Part shown: positions 1 to 10,636 of the stretch, piece by piece
Layout of the letters: each line of letters opens with the position of its first letter
Position numbering within the stretch: position 1 is the stretch's first letter
Assembly: GCF_005796185.1 (NCBI RefSeq)
Contig: NZ_VAHM01000003.1
Coordinates: 1 to 64,000, forward strand
Origin: Pseudarthrobacter sp. NamB4
GTDB taxonomy: Bacteria > Actinomycetota > Actinomycetes > Actinomycetales > Micrococcaceae
Direction of reading: 5' to 3'
DNA: 64,000 bases
The notes under the pieces: generated by a model
What the model was told of the DNA's origin: nothing
The model's database searches: none
The model's input: the letters and a program-made list of their open reading frames with translations, nothing else
Program-made: the position numbers and the translations under genes

Positions 1-190
1 CCAAACTTACCCGCTGACTCTCAGCTTGTCAAACCGGCGTCCGCGACTCTCATCACCGTGAGGCTTGAGTGGTCGGTTTTTCCGTCTGACTCCGTGGAGC
101 AGCGCGGAAATAAACTCTACCACCACTCTTCCGGGATCGCCACCCGGCCACCGAGGCCCCTTCCCCACGGGCCGCCAAGGCAGCGAAAAA

Positions 191-215
191 GCCCGGAATC
201 ACGGGGATTCCGGGC
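191..215 (-). terminator. Intrinsic terminator of the glgE operon
   Basis: A 10-bp perfect stem (GCCCGGAATC) with a 5-nt loop is followed on the minus strand by five T residues (185-190). It lies about 20 bp after the glgB stop. Bases 1-180 show no gene or element that I can support. Confidence 0.85.
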
Positions 216-236
216 CCTCACGCCTAAAGCTTCAAC

Positions 237-3200
237 CTACTCGGCAGCAGGCGCCCCCGGTTTGAAGTAGGCGGCACCCAGCGGAGGAAGGGTGACACTC
301 AGGGTTGCCGGCTGGCCGTCCTGGCCCTTGTCTGTTGCCTTCAGCTCGCCCGAGTTCAGGACACCGGATCCGCCGTATGTGGTGGCGTCGGTATTCAGGA
401 CCTCGGTCCAAACGCCGGCTTCAGGCACGCCCAGGGTGTAGCCAACGTGAGGCGCGCCGGAGAAGTTGATGGCGCAGACCAGGGGGTTGTTCTCGGTATC
501 CCACCGGATAAAGGAGAGCACGTTCCGGTCTGCGTCTCCGCCGTTGATCCACTGGAAGCCGCCCGGCTCGTTGTCCCGGCTGTAGAGCGCAGGGGTAGAT
601 GCGTAAAGCTCGTTGAGGTCCTTTGTCAGCAGCTGCACCCCCTGGTGCGCCGGGATGTCAGCAAGCCACCAGTCCAGTCCGTGCTGTTCTGACCATTCCG
701 CTTCCTGCCCGAACTCCGTACCCATGAAGATCAGCTGCTTGCCTGGGTGCGCCCACTGATAGGCCAGGAAGGCGCGGAGGTTCGCGAGCTGCTGCCAACG
801 GTCGCCCGGCATCTTGCGGAGCATGGAGCCCTTGCCGTGGACAACCTCATCATGGCTGATGGGCAGGAGGAAGTTTTCCGTGAAGGCGTAAACCAGGGAG
901 AACGTGACCGTGCCGTGGTGCCACTTGCGGTTGATCGGTTCCTCGGACACGTACTTGAGCGAGTCGTGCATCCAGCCCATGTTCCATTTCAGGCCGAATC
1001 CCAGTCCCCCATGGCTGGTGGGGGCAGTCACGCCGGGGAACGCCGTCGACTCTTCTGCGATCATGACGGCACCGGGGTGTGTTTTGTACACCGTGGCGTT
1101 GACCTCTTGCAGGAAGGAGATTGCTTCCAGGTTTTCCCGGCCGCCGAAGCGGTTGGGCTGCCATTGTCCGTCCTGCCTGGAGTAATCCAGGTAAAGCATG
1201 GAGGCCACGGCGTCCACGCGCAGCCCGTCAATGTGGAACTCGTCCAGCCAGTACAGGGCGTTTGAAACCAGGAAGTTCCGGACTTCCGTGCGCCCAAAGT
1301 CGAAGATCAGGGTGCCCCAGTCCGGGTGTTCGCCCAAGTTGGGATCGGCGTGCTCATACAGGGGTTCGCCGTCAAACTGGGCCAGCGCCCAGGCGTCCTT
1401 GGGGAAGTGGGCGGGTACCCAGTCCAGCAGAACGCCGATGCCGGCCTGGTGAAGGGCATCCACCAGGTAACGGAATTCGTCCGGATGGCCAAATCGGGAG
1501 GTGGGCGCAAAGTAGGAGGTGACCTGGTAGCCCCAGGAACCGCCGAACGGGTGTTCCGCCACGGGCATGAACTCCACGTGCGTGAACCCGAGCCACTTGA
1601 CGTACTCCACCAGTTCCTTGGCCAGTTCACGGTAGCCCAGGCCCAGGCGCCAGGAACCGAGGTGGACCTCGTAGACGCTCATGGCCGAGTTATGCGGGTC
1701 CCGCTGCGCACGGGCCTGCATCCATTCATCGTCCTTGAAGGCGTACGAGGGCTCCACCACCTTGGAAGCGGTGAGTGGAGGTACTTCCGTGCCGAAGGCC
1801 AGCGGGTCTGCCTTCTCCACCCAGTGGCCGGCCTTAGTCCTCAGCTCGAACTTGTAGCAGGCGCCGGCGGCAACACCGGGAACGAAGATTTCCCATACCC
1901 CGGACGAGCCGAGTGAGCGGAGGGAGTTTTCGCGCCCGTCCCAGGCATTGAAGTCGCCTTTGACCCGGACAGCCTGTGCATTGGGGGCCCAGACGGCGAA
2001 GGAAACGCCGTCCACGTCACCCAGCGAGGACTTGTAGTGCTGGACGTGGGCGCCGAGCACTTCCCAGAGCTTTTCGTGCCGTCCTTCACCGATAAGATGC
2101 AGGTCCACCTCGCCCAGGGTGGGCAGGTATCGGTAGGGATCATCGACCGTGACCGGCTCGGCGCCCGGATAGGTGACGGACAGGCGGTAGTCCGGAACGT
2201 GGCCCTGCTGCGGGGGCTCAACAACAGCCACCCAGATGCCGTGTGCCTCGTGCTCCATGAGAATTTCACCATCGGCGGTGATGACGGAGACGGATTCGGC
2301 GAGATGCTTGACCGTACGGATGGTGACATGGCCGTAGTCGTCGAGGTGCGCGCCCAGGACAGAGTGGGGCGCGTGGTGTTCGCCGTTCGCTATTCTGCCC
2401 AGGGTGCCGTCGTCCACATGCAGGGGAACCCCCGGGCGGTCAGTTCGTGCTGAGCCTGTCATTTCATTACCTTCCGATGCTGCCCCGGCGGGATCGCCGG
2501 TGCCGTTACCGCTAAGGAGCCGCCTGGAGGCGTTCACGGGGATCGCCAGCCAGTCGGGCCTGTTACGCATTTCATAAACAACTTCGTACAGTGCCTTATC
2601 CAGCCACAATGCCACAAAGAGGGGCGACTCCCTGTCCACAGCGCCGGGAGTGACACCGGCGTATCCCGCGAGGAAAGCCTCCGCGCAGTCATCGACCCAG
2701 GTGGCCGTGACCTGCGCACCTTCCTGTTCGCGCTGGGCTGCCCCGGCGGCGTAGTCAAAGGACCTCAGCATGCCGACGACGTCACGCAGGGGAACGTCCG
2801 GGACGTTCCGTTCCGCGATAGGACGCATTGGTTCGCCTTCGAAGTCGAGGATGGCCCACCGGGCCGGGTTTCCGCCCTGGTCCGGCACCTGGAGTATCTG
2901 GCCCAGGTGGAGGTCACCGTGGATGCGCTGCAGGGGGCCTGCGGGAGCGTGGTCAAGCCGGTCCAGGAGGGCGTTGAGGCCATCGTCATAGGGCCCGACG
3001 GCGGTGCCCGCTTCGGACCACGCCTGCCGGACGCGCTGGGCTACTGCAGGAGCAATCACGTGGCCTGGTTGGGGCTCGGCCGACTGCCCCAGTGCTTCTG
3101 CCAGCCGCCGGTGCACAGTGGCCGTTGCCGCACCCAGGGCACGGGCTTCTGCCGTGAAGTCGGTGCCCGACCGGGCGGCATCTACCGCCAGCCGCCACGC

Positions 3201-3941
3201 ATCCCGGCCTCCCGCCAGGAATTCGTGCGCCACTGCGAGCTCACCCTGGACATAGCGGGAGCCGTTTCCGGTTGGCGCAGCACCAGCGCCGGAGCCGCCC
3301 TGTGCCAACCACTCCCCCCGGACCCAGCCAAGGGTGGCTGGTACTTCCGAGGTGCCTGCAGCCGTCAGGGCGGCACCCACTTCAACTTCCGGATTCGTCC
3401 CTTCGGAGAGCACCCGGAAGAATTTCACGATGGCCGCGGACTCGCCGTCGTCCACGATCACTGAACTGTTGGACTGCTCTCCGGACAGCACCTTCACAAC
3501 CCCGCGGTTCGTCGGAATCCGCTGGTTTCCCCGGACACGGAATCCGGTGGCAGTGCCGTTGGGCGCTTTTTCTTCCTGCCGGATCAGCTCCAGCCAGCTG
3601 CCCACGAAGTCGGGGTCGTGGACGGCGTCGTATACCCAGGGCCTGGACGGGTCCACGCCGGCGGCCTGGCCTACCAAAGCCCGCTCCATGTCTGCCGCCG
3701 GGGCCTGGCGGAAGCTCAAGGGGACCTGGACCACGGCAGTCCGCTGGCCGCCGTCGGACGTTTGGGTGGTGACACTGAGCAGGAACACCGCCAGTCCGGC
3801 GTGGCCGGAGGAGTCCTCCAGCCCCAGGCTGCCGACCTGGGTCATGTCGAAATCGGGCGTCTTGACCGGGAACCAGCGCTGCTGTGGGAGCCATTGCTGG
3901 AGGAGGTCAGTAAGGGCGGGGGTGAGGATTGGCTGGTTCAT
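237..3941 (-). CDS. glgB: Bifunctional maltokinase / 1,4-alpha-glucan branching enzyme (Mak-GlgB fusion)
   Basis: 1234 residues. Residues 1 to about 475 are a maltokinase (Mak/Pep2): an N-terminal cap region (QQRWFPVK), the catalytic-loop motif HGDLHLGQIL near residue 340 and ILDFEGEP shortly after it, making maltose-1-phosphate from maltose and ATP. Residues 494-1234 are a complete GlgB: N-terminal beta-sandwich domains, then a GH13 barrel with GLRVDAVASM (nucleophile Asp, near 907) and GTEFGQEAEW. GlgB cuts alpha-1,4 chains and re-attaches them as alpha-1,6 branches. The start chosen is the ATG at 3941, one base after the treS stop; a longer in-frame extension would overlap treS. The two activities are separate proteins in mycobacteria. 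An internal ATG at 2462 with a good ribosome-binding site could also give GlgB alone. It is the last gene of glgE-treS-glgB. Confidence 0.92.
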   Translation of the reverse strand: MNQPILTPALTDLLQQWLPQQRWFPVKTPDFDMTQVGSLGLEDSSGHAGLAVFLLSVTTQTSDGGQRTAVVQVPLSFRQAPAADMERALVGQAAGVDPSRPWVYDAVHDPDFVGSWLELIRQEEKAPNGTATGFRVRGNQRIPTNRGVVKVLSGEQSNSSVIVDDGESAAIVKFFRVLSEGTNPEVEVGAALTAAGTSEVPATLGWVRGEWLAQGGSGAGAAPTGNGSRYVQGELAVAHEFLAGGRDAWRLAVDAARSGTDFTAEARALGAATATVHRRLAEALGQSAEPQPGHVIAPAVAQRVRQAWSEAGTAVGPYDDGLNALLDRLDHAPAGPLQRIHGDLHLGQILQVPDQGGNPARWAILDFEGEPMRPIAERNVPDVPLRDVVGMLRSFDYAAGAAQREQEGAQVTATWVDDCAEAFLAGYAGVTPGAVDRESPLFVALWLDKALYEVVYEMRNRPDWLAIPVNASRRLLSGNGTGDPAGAASEGNEMTGSARTDRPGVPLHVDDGTLGRIANGEHHAPHSVLGAHLDDYGHVTIRTVKHLAESVSVITADGEILMEHEAHGIWVAVVEPPQQGHVPDYRLSVTYPGAEPVTVDDPYRYLPTLGEVDLHLIGEGRHEKLWEVLGAHVQHYKSSLGDVDGVSFAVWAPNAQAVRVKGDFNAWDGRENSLRSLGSSGVWEIFVPGVAAGACYKFELRTKAGHWVEKADPLAFGTEVPPLTASKVVEPSYAFKDDEWMQARAQRDPHNSAMSVYEVHLGSWRLGLGYRELAKELVEYVKWLGFTHVEFMPVAEHPFGGSWGYQVTSYFAPTSRFGHPDEFRYLVDALHQAGIGVLLDWVPAHFPKDAWALAQFDGEPLYEHADPNLGEHPDWGTLIFDFGRTEVRNFLVSNALYWLDEFHIDGLRVDAVASMLYLDYSRQDGQWQPNRFGGRENLEAISFLQEVNATVYKTHPGAVMIAEESTAFPGVTAPTSHGGLGFGLKWNMGWMHDSLKYVSEEPINRKWHHGTVTFSLVYAFTENFLLPISHDEVVHGKGSMLRKMPGDRWQQLANLRAFLAYQWAHPGKQLIFMGTEFGQEAEWSEQHGLDWWLADIPAHQGVQLLTKDLNELYASTPALYSRDNEPGGFQWINGGDADRNVLSFIRWDTENNPLVCAINFSGAPHVGYTLGVPEAGVWTEVLNTDATTYGGSGVLNSGELKATDKGQDGQPATLSVTLPPLGAAYFKPGAPAAE
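2470..2475 (-). promoter_or_regulatory. Internal ribosome-binding site before the GlgB half
   Basis: GGAAGG lies 7 nt upstream of an in-frame ATG at 2462, exactly at the junction between the kinase half and the GlgB half. The bases between contain TAATGA, which would be two overlapping stop codons in another frame. Confidence 0.5.
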
Positions 3942-3942
3942 G

Positions 3943-5739
3943 TCAGTTCTCAATCGACAGGATCGGCATCGCCTGGGTGTAGGGCGACGAGGGGTTGGAG
4001 GCCGCGGAGCGGATCCGCAGCCAGAAAAAGTCGTGGCTGCCAAGGGTCAGCGTAAGGGTGCCGTCCTCGCTGATGCCGGGAAACGGCTGTCCGCCGAAGA
4101 CGTCCCGCAGCCCGCGGCCGGCAAACTGCGGAACCTGCAACTGGGCCGCGACGGGATGCTGCGAGAGGTTGAAGGCGCAGAGGATGCTCTCGCCGTCCAC
4201 CCCGGCCGTATTGCCGTCCGGCAGCTCGCGGAGGTAGGCAAGGACGGCCTCGTGGTCCGCGTGCACGTGCTGGAACCCGCCCAGGCCGAAGGCCGGGTGG
4301 TTTTTGCGGACGCTCAGGATTTGCCGGGTCCATCTGAGCAACGAACCTGAGTGGGCGGACTCTGCCTCCACGTTGGCCATGCCGTAGTTGTAGACCAGGG
4401 ACTGGATGGGAGGCAGGTAAAGCTTGCCCGGATCGGCGTTGGAGAACCCGGCGTTCCGGTCCGGATTCCACTGCATGGGAGTGCGGACGGCGTCGCGGTC
4501 TTCAAGCCAGATGTTGTCTCCCATGCCGATTTCGTCCCCGTAGTACAGGAACGGGCTGCCGGGCAGCGAGAGCAGCAGCGCGTTGATCAGTTCGATCTCG
4601 GCGCGCGAGTTGTCCAGCAGGGGCGCGAGCCGCCGCCTGATGCCGATGTTGGCGCGCATGCGGGGGTCCGGCGCGTACCAGCCGAGCATCGCGGCCCGTT
4701 CGTCCGCGGTAACCATTTCAAGGGTCAGTTCATCATGGTTCCGCAGGAACGTCCCCCACTGTGCACCCTCAGGAATCTCCGGAGTGTCGTGCATGGTCTC
4801 GATGATCGGGGCGGCCTTCTGGTCCCGGAGGGCGTAGTACAGGCGCGGCATGATGGGGAAGTGAAACGCCATGTGGCACTCGGGCTCCTCTTCCGTGCCG
4901 AAGTATTCCACCACTTCGTTCGGCGGCTGGTTGGCCTCAGCGATGATGACCCGCCCCGGGTAGCTTTCGTCCACCATGGTGCGGAGCTTCCGGAGGAACC
5001 CGTGGGTGGCAGGAAGATTTTCGCAGTTGGTCCCTTCCTCCTCGTAGAGGTATGGGATGGCATCCGCGCGGAAGCCGTCGATTCCCTGGTCCAGCCAGAA
5101 GCGCACCACGTCGAAAACGGCCTCGATGACCTTGGGGTTCTCGAAGTTAAGGTCCGGCTGGTGGCTGAAGAACCGGTGCCAGAAAAACTGGCGGCGGATG
5201 GGGTCGAAGGTCCAGTTGGATTCCTCGGTGTCCACGAAAATGATCCGGGCGTCCTGGTATTTCTCGTCGGTGTCGCTCCAGACGTAGAAGTCCCCGAACG
5301 GGCCATCCGGATCCTTGCGGGATTCCTGGAACCAGGGATGCTGGTCCGAGGTGTGGTTCAGCGGCAGGTCGATGATCACCCGGACACCCCGGGCGTGGGC
5401 TTCGGCAACCAGGCGCTTGAAGTCGCTGATGGTTCCAAACTCATCAAGTACAGAGTTGTAGTCCGAGATGTCGTACCCGCCGTCGCGCAGCGGCGACTGG
5501 AAGAACGGCGGCAGCCAGAGACAGTCCACGCCCAGCCACTGCAGGTAGTCAAGCCTGCCAATGAGGCCGGAGAAGTCTCCGGAGCCGTCACCGTTCGCGT
5601 CCGCGAAAGCTCTTACAAGTACTTCATAGAACACGGCCTTCCGGTACCAGAGCGGATCATGCTGCAGGCCCGGGGCGTTCAGTTCGAACGTGCTCTTTGG
5701 GGTGAAATGCTGGCCGGAACTTTGCGGATTGAAATTCAC
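3943..5739 (-). CDS. treS: Trehalose synthase / maltose alpha-D-glucosyltransferase
   Basis: 598 residues, the usual TreS length. It interconverts trehalose and maltose by an intramolecular transfer on a GH13 fold. Visible motifs are [27 protein letters not shown], the nucleophile segment [19 protein letters not shown] (near residue 225) and [11 protein letters not shown]. The GTG start at 5739 is chosen because it has GGAG 9 nt upstream and overlaps the glgE stop as GTGA; this removes 26 codons of a longer open frame lying inside glgE. The GTGA overlap and the 1-nt gap to the next gene point to translational coupling. In the GlgE pathway it feeds maltose to the maltokinase encoded just downstream. 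Confidence 0.95.
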   Translation of the reverse strand: MNFNPQSSGQHFTPKSTFELNAPGLQHDPLWYRKAVFYEVLVRAFADANGDGSGDFSGLIGRLDYLQWLGVDCLWLPPFFQSPLRDGGYDISDYNSVLDEFGTISDFKRLVAEAHARGVRVIIDLPLNHTSDQHPWFQESRKDPDGPFGDFYVWSDTDEKYQDARIIFVDTEESNWTFDPIRRQFFWHRFFSHQPDLNFENPKVIEAVFDVVRFWLDQGIDGFRADAIPYLYEEEGTNCENLPATHGFLRKLRTMVDESYPGRVIIAEANQPPNEVVEYFGTEEEPECHMAFHFPIMPRLYYALRDQKAAPIIETMHDTPEIPEGAQWGTFLRNHDELTLEMVTADERAAMLGWYAPDPRMRANIGIRRRLAPLLDNSRAEIELINALLLSLPGSPFLYYGDEIGMGDNIWLEDRDAVRTPMQWNPDRNAGFSNADPGKLYLPPIQSLVYNYGMANVEAESAHSGSLLRWTRQILSVRKNHPAFGLGGFQHVHADHEAVLAYLRELPDGNTAGVDGESILCAFNLSQHPVAAQLQVPQFAGRGLRDVFGGQPFPGISEDGTLTLTLGSHDFFWLRIRSAASNPSSPYTQAMPILSIEN

Positions 5740-7817
5740 TGATGCGTTCTCCTCACCCTCAGGACGTGGGCGGGCTCCACATGCGGGTCGAGGCGAACGT
5801 AGTTGTACTCGCCCCACTCCCAGCTTTCTCCTGAGATGAGGTCATCCACGTGGAAGCCTCCGTTGTGGGTCAGGTCCTCCGGGTCAAGTTCCAGTGCCGC
5901 CATATCAAGCGAAACCGTGCATTCCCTGGTTCCGTGCGGATCAACGTTGACCACCACAATGATGGTGTCCTTGGACCCGTCGGCAAGGTTCTTGTGCTTG
6001 GAATACACCACCGTGGCGTCGTCCGTGCTGTGGTGGACCGTCAGGTTCTGCAGGTCCTGCAGGGCCGGGTGGGCGCGCCGGATCTCGTTGAGCCTGGTGA
6101 TGTAGGGAGCCAGGGTCCGTCCCGACTGGGCAGCGGCATCCCAGTCACGCTGCTTGTACTCGAACTTTTCGTTGTCGATGTATTCCTCGGCGCCGGGGCG
6201 GGCCACGTGCTCATACAGTTCGTAGCCGGCGTAGACGCCCCACAAAGGACTGGCCGAGGCCGCCAGTACCGCCCTGATCTTGAAGGCCGCCGGACCGCCG
6301 AACTGCAGGTATTCGGTGAGGATGTCCGGGGTGTTGACGAAGAAGTTCGGGCGGAAGAACGCTGACGACTCGTGGCTGACTTCCGTGAAGTAGTCCTCGA
6401 TCTCCTTCTTGGTGTTGCGCCAGGTGAAGTAGGTGTAGGACTGCTGGAAGCCCGCCCGCCCGAGTGCATGCATCATGGCCGGCCGGGTGAATGCCTCAGC
6501 CAGGAACACCACGCCGGGAACCTCTTTATTCACCTGCGCAATAAGCCATTCCCAGAACCACACCGGCTTGGTATGCGGGTTGTCCACGCGGAAAATCTTT
6601 ACTCCGTGGCTGACCCAGAGCAGCACAATGCGCAGAATTTCATTTGACAGCCCTTCGGGATCATTATCGAAATTCAGCGGATAAATGTCCTGGTACTTCT
6701 TCGGCGGGTTCTCCGCGTAAGCGATGCTGCCGTCCACTCGGGTGGTGAACCATTCAGGGTGGGAGGTCACCCAGGGATGGTCCGGTGCTGCCTGGAGCGC
6801 CAGGTCAAGTGCGACCTCCAGGCCCAGTTCGCTCGCCCGCGCAACGAAGGCGTCAAAGTCCTCGAAGGTGCCGAGATCCGGATGAATGGCGTCATGGCCG
6901 CCTTCAGCAGCGCCGATGGCCCATGGCGATCCGGGGTCGTTGGGGCCCGCGATCAGCGTGTTGTTCGGACCCTTGCGGTGCTGCACGCCAATCGGGTGGA
7001 TGGGCGGCATGTAGAGAACGTCGAAACCCATGGCGGCTACGGCATCGAGCCGTTTCGCTGCCGTGCGGAAGTTTCCGGACGTCCAGGCGCCCGTGGCGTG
7101 GTCCTTCACGGCCCCTTCCGAACGGGGAAAAAACTCGTACCAGGAGCCCCGCCCGGCGCGGTCCCGCTCAACCAGCAGGGGATACCGCTCTGAAACAGTG
7201 ACCAGTTCACGGATAGGCTGGCGGGCCACGACGTCCGCCACCGCATGGCTGAAACCGGCGCCCAGCCGCTCCTCGGTGCCCAGTGACAAGTCCCCCAGCC
7301 GGCCTGCCGCACTGCGCAGGATCTCCCGGTCCGCTTCGCTGCGGGAGGGGTCATCCGAGGCTTCGCCGAGCAGGGCGGCACCTTCCGCCAGCATGAGTTC
7401 CACGTCGATTTCGGCAGCAACCTTCACCTCGGCGTTGTGGTGCCAGGTTCCGTACCGGTCGTGCCAGGCTTCGATTGCAAAGGACCAGTTGCCGATGTCC
7501 GACGGCGTGAGCACGCCTTCCCAGCGGTCCGTTCCCATGCCGCGTTCCCCGCGGGGCGGCGCGAGCCGGATCCGCTGGCGCTCGTTCCCTTCCGGATCGA
7601 AAAGCACGGCGCTGACGCCGAGCTGGTCATGCCCCTCGCGGAAAGCGGTGGCTCCCACCACGATTCCCTCACCGGGCAGGGCCTTGGCCGGGAACTTCCC
7701 GCCCTCCACCACGGGCTGCACGGCGGTGATCGGAAAACGTCCGAACCGCAGGCCTTCGGTGATGGGGACCTTCGTCATTTGCATTGATGCGGCACTGGTT
7801 CCTGAGTTAGTCGTCAC
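5736..7817 (-). CDS. glgE: Alpha-1,4-glucan:maltose-1-phosphate maltosyltransferase
   Basis: 693 residues. GlgE transfers maltosyl units from maltose-1-phosphate to the non-reducing end of an alpha-1,4-glucan and releases phosphate. The N-terminal ~200 residues are the beta-sandwich and helical insert of the family; the GH13_3 catalytic domain follows, with [30 protein letters not shown] (nucleophile Asp, near residue 410) and FLAEAFTRP. The first codon is taken as GTG at 7817; an ATG at 7784 is possible but has no better ribosome-binding site. It is first in the glgE-treS-glgB operon and diverges from glgP, so synthesis and breakdown of the polymer start from one 150-bp control region. A TAGCAT box on the minus strand (7848-7853) is a candidate -10. 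Confidence 0.95.
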   Translation of the reverse strand: MTTNSGTSAASMQMTKVPITEGLRFGRFPITAVQPVVEGGKFPAKALPGEGIVVGATAFREGHDQLGVSAVLFDPEGNERQRIRLAPPRGERGMGTDRWEGVLTPSDIGNWSFAIEAWHDRYGTWHHNAEVKVAAEIDVELMLAEGAALLGEASDDPSRSEADREILRSAAGRLGDLSLGTEERLGAGFSHAVADVVARQPIRELVTVSERYPLLVERDRAGRGSWYEFFPRSEGAVKDHATGAWTSGNFRTAAKRLDAVAAMGFDVLYMPPIHPIGVQHRKGPNNTLIAGPNDPGSPWAIGAAEGGHDAIHPDLGTFEDFDAFVARASELGLEVALDLALQAAPDHPWVTSHPEWFTTRVDGSIAYAENPPKKYQDIYPLNFDNDPEGLSNEILRIVLLWVSHGVKIFRVDNPHTKPVWFWEWLIAQVNKEVPGVVFLAEAFTRPAMMHALGRAGFQQSYTYFTWRNTKKEIEDYFTEVSHESSAFFRPNFFVNTPDILTEYLQFGGPAAFKIRAVLAASASPLWGVYAGYELYEHVARPGAEEYIDNEKFEYKQRDWDAAAQSGRTLAPYITRLNEIRRAHPALQDLQNLTVHHSTDDATVVYSKHKNLADGSKDTIIVVVNVDPHGTRECTVSLDMAALELDPEDLTHNGGFHVDDLISGESWEWGEYNYVRLDPHVEPAHVLRVRRTHQ

Positions 7818-7956
7818 AAGCTCGACGTTAGCGAGAAATGACCGGGAATGCTAAGCGTGCGCACTAATTTCACCGCGTCTGCCGTCATTTCCTTGTGCCA
7901 ACTGTCATTTATCCAAAAGAAACCGAAAGCTGGTTCCCGCTGCGCAGGTTGTCGGT

Positions 7957-7962
7957 TAGTGT
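7957..7962 (+). promoter_or_regulatory. Candidate -10 box of leaderless glgP
   Basis: TAGTGT, 7 nt before the GTG at 7970. Confidence 0.45.
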
Positions 7963-7969
7963 GACGCAG

Positions 7970-10591
7970 GTGAAGGCAATCCGCAGATTTACCGTCCGTA
8001 CTGTCCTCCCCGAACCGATCCGGCCGCTCGCCCGATTGGCCAGCAACCTGCGCTGGTCCTGGCACCGCCCCACGCGGGAGCTTTTTGCCGGACTGAACCC
8101 CCGCCTGTGGGAGGAAAGCGGCCAGGATCCCGTGGGTTTCCTGGGAATGGTGAGCCGCGAAGAGCTCCAGCAGCTCGCTGCGAACCAGTCCGTGGTGGAG
8201 CGGGTGAGGGCCGCTGAGGAGGACCTCGACCGCTACCTCGAGGAGCCGCGCTGGTACCAGGGCCTGGGCCCTGACGCGCCGGCCTCCATTGCCTACTTCT
8301 CCCCCGAGTTCGGAATCACGGAGGTGCTGCCCCAGTACTCGGGCGGCCTGGGGATCCTGGCCGGGGACCACCTCAAAGCCGCCTCGGACCTGGGCGTGCC
8401 GCTGATCGGGGTCGGCCTGCTTTACCAGGCGGGCTACTTCAAGCAGTCGTTGTCCCGGGACGCCTGGCAGCAGGAGACATACCCGGTCCTGGACCCGGAC
8501 GGCCTGCCGCTCACCCTGCTTCGCGAGCCCTCCGCGGACGGCATCGGCCATCCCCTGCAGATCGCCCTTCCCCTGCCCAATGGCAGGCGCCTCCTGGCAC
8601 ACATCTGGCGTGCCGACGTCGGACGCGTTCCCCTGCTGCTCCTGGACTCCAACGTTCCGGGCAACGACGACGCCGCCCGCAGCATTACCGACCGCCTGTA
8701 CGGCGGCGGCGGGGACCACCGGCTGCAGCAGGAGCTGCTGCTGGGCATGGGCGGAGTCAAAGCCCTGCGCGCCTTCCAGCAGCTCACCGGCACCACGGCT
8801 CCCGAGGTGTTCCACACCAACGAAGGCCACGCCGGTTTCCTTGGCATTGAACGCATCCAGGAATTGATGTCCGGGGAACAGGCGCTGACGTTTGATGAAG
8901 CCCTCGCTGCAGGCCGGGCCTCCACCGTCTTCACCACGCACACTCCGGTTCCTGCCGGCATTGACAGGTTCGAAATCTCGCAGATCCACCACTTCTTCCA
9001 GGCCGGGCTGGCCCCGGACGTCCCCACGGACCGGATCCTGGAGCTTGGCCGCGAAAATTACGCCGACGGAAACCCGTCCGTGTTCAACATGGCCATCATG
9101 GGACTGCGCCTGGCCCAGCGCGCCAATGGGGTTGCGAAGCTCCACGGGGAGGTGTCCCGCGGCATGTTCTCCGCGCTGTGGCCCGGCTTTGACCACTCCG
9201 AGGTGCCCATCACCTCGGTGACCAACGGCGTGCACGTACCCACCTGGGTGGACAGCCGCATTTCCAAGCTGGCCCGGGACCAGTTTGGCAGCGAGGCCGA
9301 GGCAAACGGCCGCTGGGATTTGGCTTATAACGTCAGCGACGCCGACGTCTGGTCTCTGCGCCGTGAGATGCGCGCGGCGCTGGTGGAGGATGTCCGCCGC
9401 AGGCTCCGCGCCGCGTGGAAGAAGCGTGGCGCCGCGGACGCCGAGCTGGCCTGGACAGAAAAGGTGTTGGACCCGGATGTGCTGACCATCGGTTTCGCCC
9501 GCCGCGTTCCCACCTACAAGCGCCTCACCCTGATGCTTCGGGAGCCGGAGCGGCTGAAGGCACTCCTCCTGCACAAGGAGCACCCCATCCAGCTGGTCAT
9601 CGCGGGCAAGTCACACCCCGCGGACGACGCCGGCAAAAAGATGATCCAGGACCTGGTCCGCTTCACCGACGATCCCGAGGTACGGCACCGCATTGCGTTC
9701 CTGCCGAACTATGACATCGCCATGGCCCGGACACTGTTCCCCGGCTGCGACGTGTGGCTGAACAACCCGCTCCGGCCACTTGAGGCGTGCGGCACCTCCG
9801 GCATGAAGGCCGCGCTGAACGGCTCGCTGAACCTTTCAGTCCTGGACGGCTGGTGGGATGAGATGTACGACGGCGAAAACGGCTGGGCGATCCCCACCGC
9901 CAACAACGGCGCCTCGCCCGAGGAACGGGACGATATCGAGGCCGCCGCGCTGTACGAACTGCTCGAAACGCAGGTGGCTCCGCGCTTCTACGGCAGCACT
10001 GTATCGGCAGGCGCGGGTGCTGCAGGTCCTTCGACGGCGTCGGGGGCCGAGAAAGTGCCCACGCACTGGGTCTCCATGATCAAGCACACCCTCGCGCACC
10101 TCGGCCCAGCCGTTTCGGCGGAACGCATGCTGCGCGACTACGTCAACATTCTCTACCGCCCCGCGGCGGAAGCCGGCCGCAGCGCCTCCGCGAATTCCTA
10201 CTCCCAGGCCCGCAGCCTTGCCGCATGGACGGCAAGGGTCCGTTCGGCCTGGCCGCAGATCCACGTGGAGCACGTTGACTCGGTGGGTGTCTCCGAGGAT
10301 CCGCAGATCGGCGATACGCTCCAGGTCAACGCCTACGTGGCGCTGCACAGCCTCACCCCGCAGGATGTATCCGTTGAAGTTGCCTACGGCAGGGCGGAGG
10401 AGAGCGACACCCTGACGGACATCACCGTAATGGAACTCAAAGTGCAGGAGGACCTGGGCAGCGGCCGCCACCTGTTCAGCGGTTCCCTTGTCATTGACCG
10501 ATCGGGACCCTTTGGCTACACGGTCCGGGTGCTGCCGCGCCACGACGCCCTGGCCTCCAAGGCTGAACTGGGACTCATCGTCAACGCCTGA
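7970..10591 (+). CDS. glgP: Alpha-glucan (glycogen/maltodextrin) phosphorylase
   Basis: 873 residues. It removes glucose from alpha-1,4-glucan ends with inorganic phosphate, giving glucose-1-phosphate. It belongs to the actinobacterial GlgP group: an N-terminal DUF3417-like segment (LASNLRWSWHRPTRELF), then the GT35 body with EYSGGLGILAGDHLKAASDLG-type sequence (SGGLGILAGDHLKAASD), FHTNEGHAGFLG, and the PLP site EACGTSGMKAALNG with the lysine near residue 609. The GTG at 7970 is preferred over an upstream ATG at 7895 because family members begin at about KAIRRFTVR and because the -10-like box sits 7 nt before it; no ribosome-binding site is visible. It stands alone, divergent from glgE, with poxB 45 bp downstream. 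Confidence 0.93.
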   Translation: MKAIRRFTVRTVLPEPIRPLARLASNLRWSWHRPTRELFAGLNPRLWEESGQDPVGFLGMVSREELQQLAANQSVVERVRAAEEDLDRYLEEPRWYQGLGPDAPASIAYFSPEFGITEVLPQYSGGLGILAGDHLKAASDLGVPLIGVGLLYQAGYFKQSLSRDAWQQETYPVLDPDGLPLTLLREPSADGIGHPLQIALPLPNGRRLLAHIWRADVGRVPLLLLDSNVPGNDDAARSITDRLYGGGGDHRLQQELLLGMGGVKALRAFQQLTGTTAPEVFHTNEGHAGFLGIERIQELMSGEQALTFDEALAAGRASTVFTTHTPVPAGIDRFEISQIHHFFQAGLAPDVPTDRILELGRENYADGNPSVFNMAIMGLRLAQRANGVAKLHGEVSRGMFSALWPGFDHSEVPITSVTNGVHVPTWVDSRISKLARDQFGSEAEANGRWDLAYNVSDADVWSLRREMRAALVEDVRRRLRAAWKKRGAADAELAWTEKVLDPDVLTIGFARRVPTYKRLTLMLREPERLKALLLHKEHPIQLVIAGKSHPADDAGKKMIQDLVRFTDDPEVRHRIAFLPNYDIAMARTLFPGCDVWLNNPLRPLEACGTSGMKAALNGSLNLSVLDGWWDEMYDGENGWAIPTANNGASPEERDDIEAAALYELLETQVAPRFYGSTVSAGAGAAGPSTASGAEKVPTHWVSMIKHTLAHLGPAVSAERMLRDYVNILYRPAAEAGRSASANSYSQARSLAAWTARVRSAWPQIHVEHVDSVGVSEDPQIGDTLQVNAYVALHSLTPQDVSVEVAYGRAEESDTLTDITVMELKVQEDLGSGRHLFSGSLVIDRSGPFGYTVRVLPRHDALASKAELGLIVNA

Positions 10592-10636
10592 CGCGGCGGC
10601 TTGAAACAGGCCCCACCCCACGCAGGAGGAAACCCA

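Noticed and set aside
58..270. Small plus-strand open frames at the window start
   Set aside because: They run into the glgB terminator and 3' end and show no coding signal.
4351..5742. 463-codon plus-strand open frame across treS
   Set aside because: Antisense shadow; no motif, no ribosome-binding site.
7814..9583. 589-codon open frame on the minus strand across glgP
   Set aside because: Antisense to a well-supported glgP; such long antisense frames are common in GC-rich genes with strong third-position bias.
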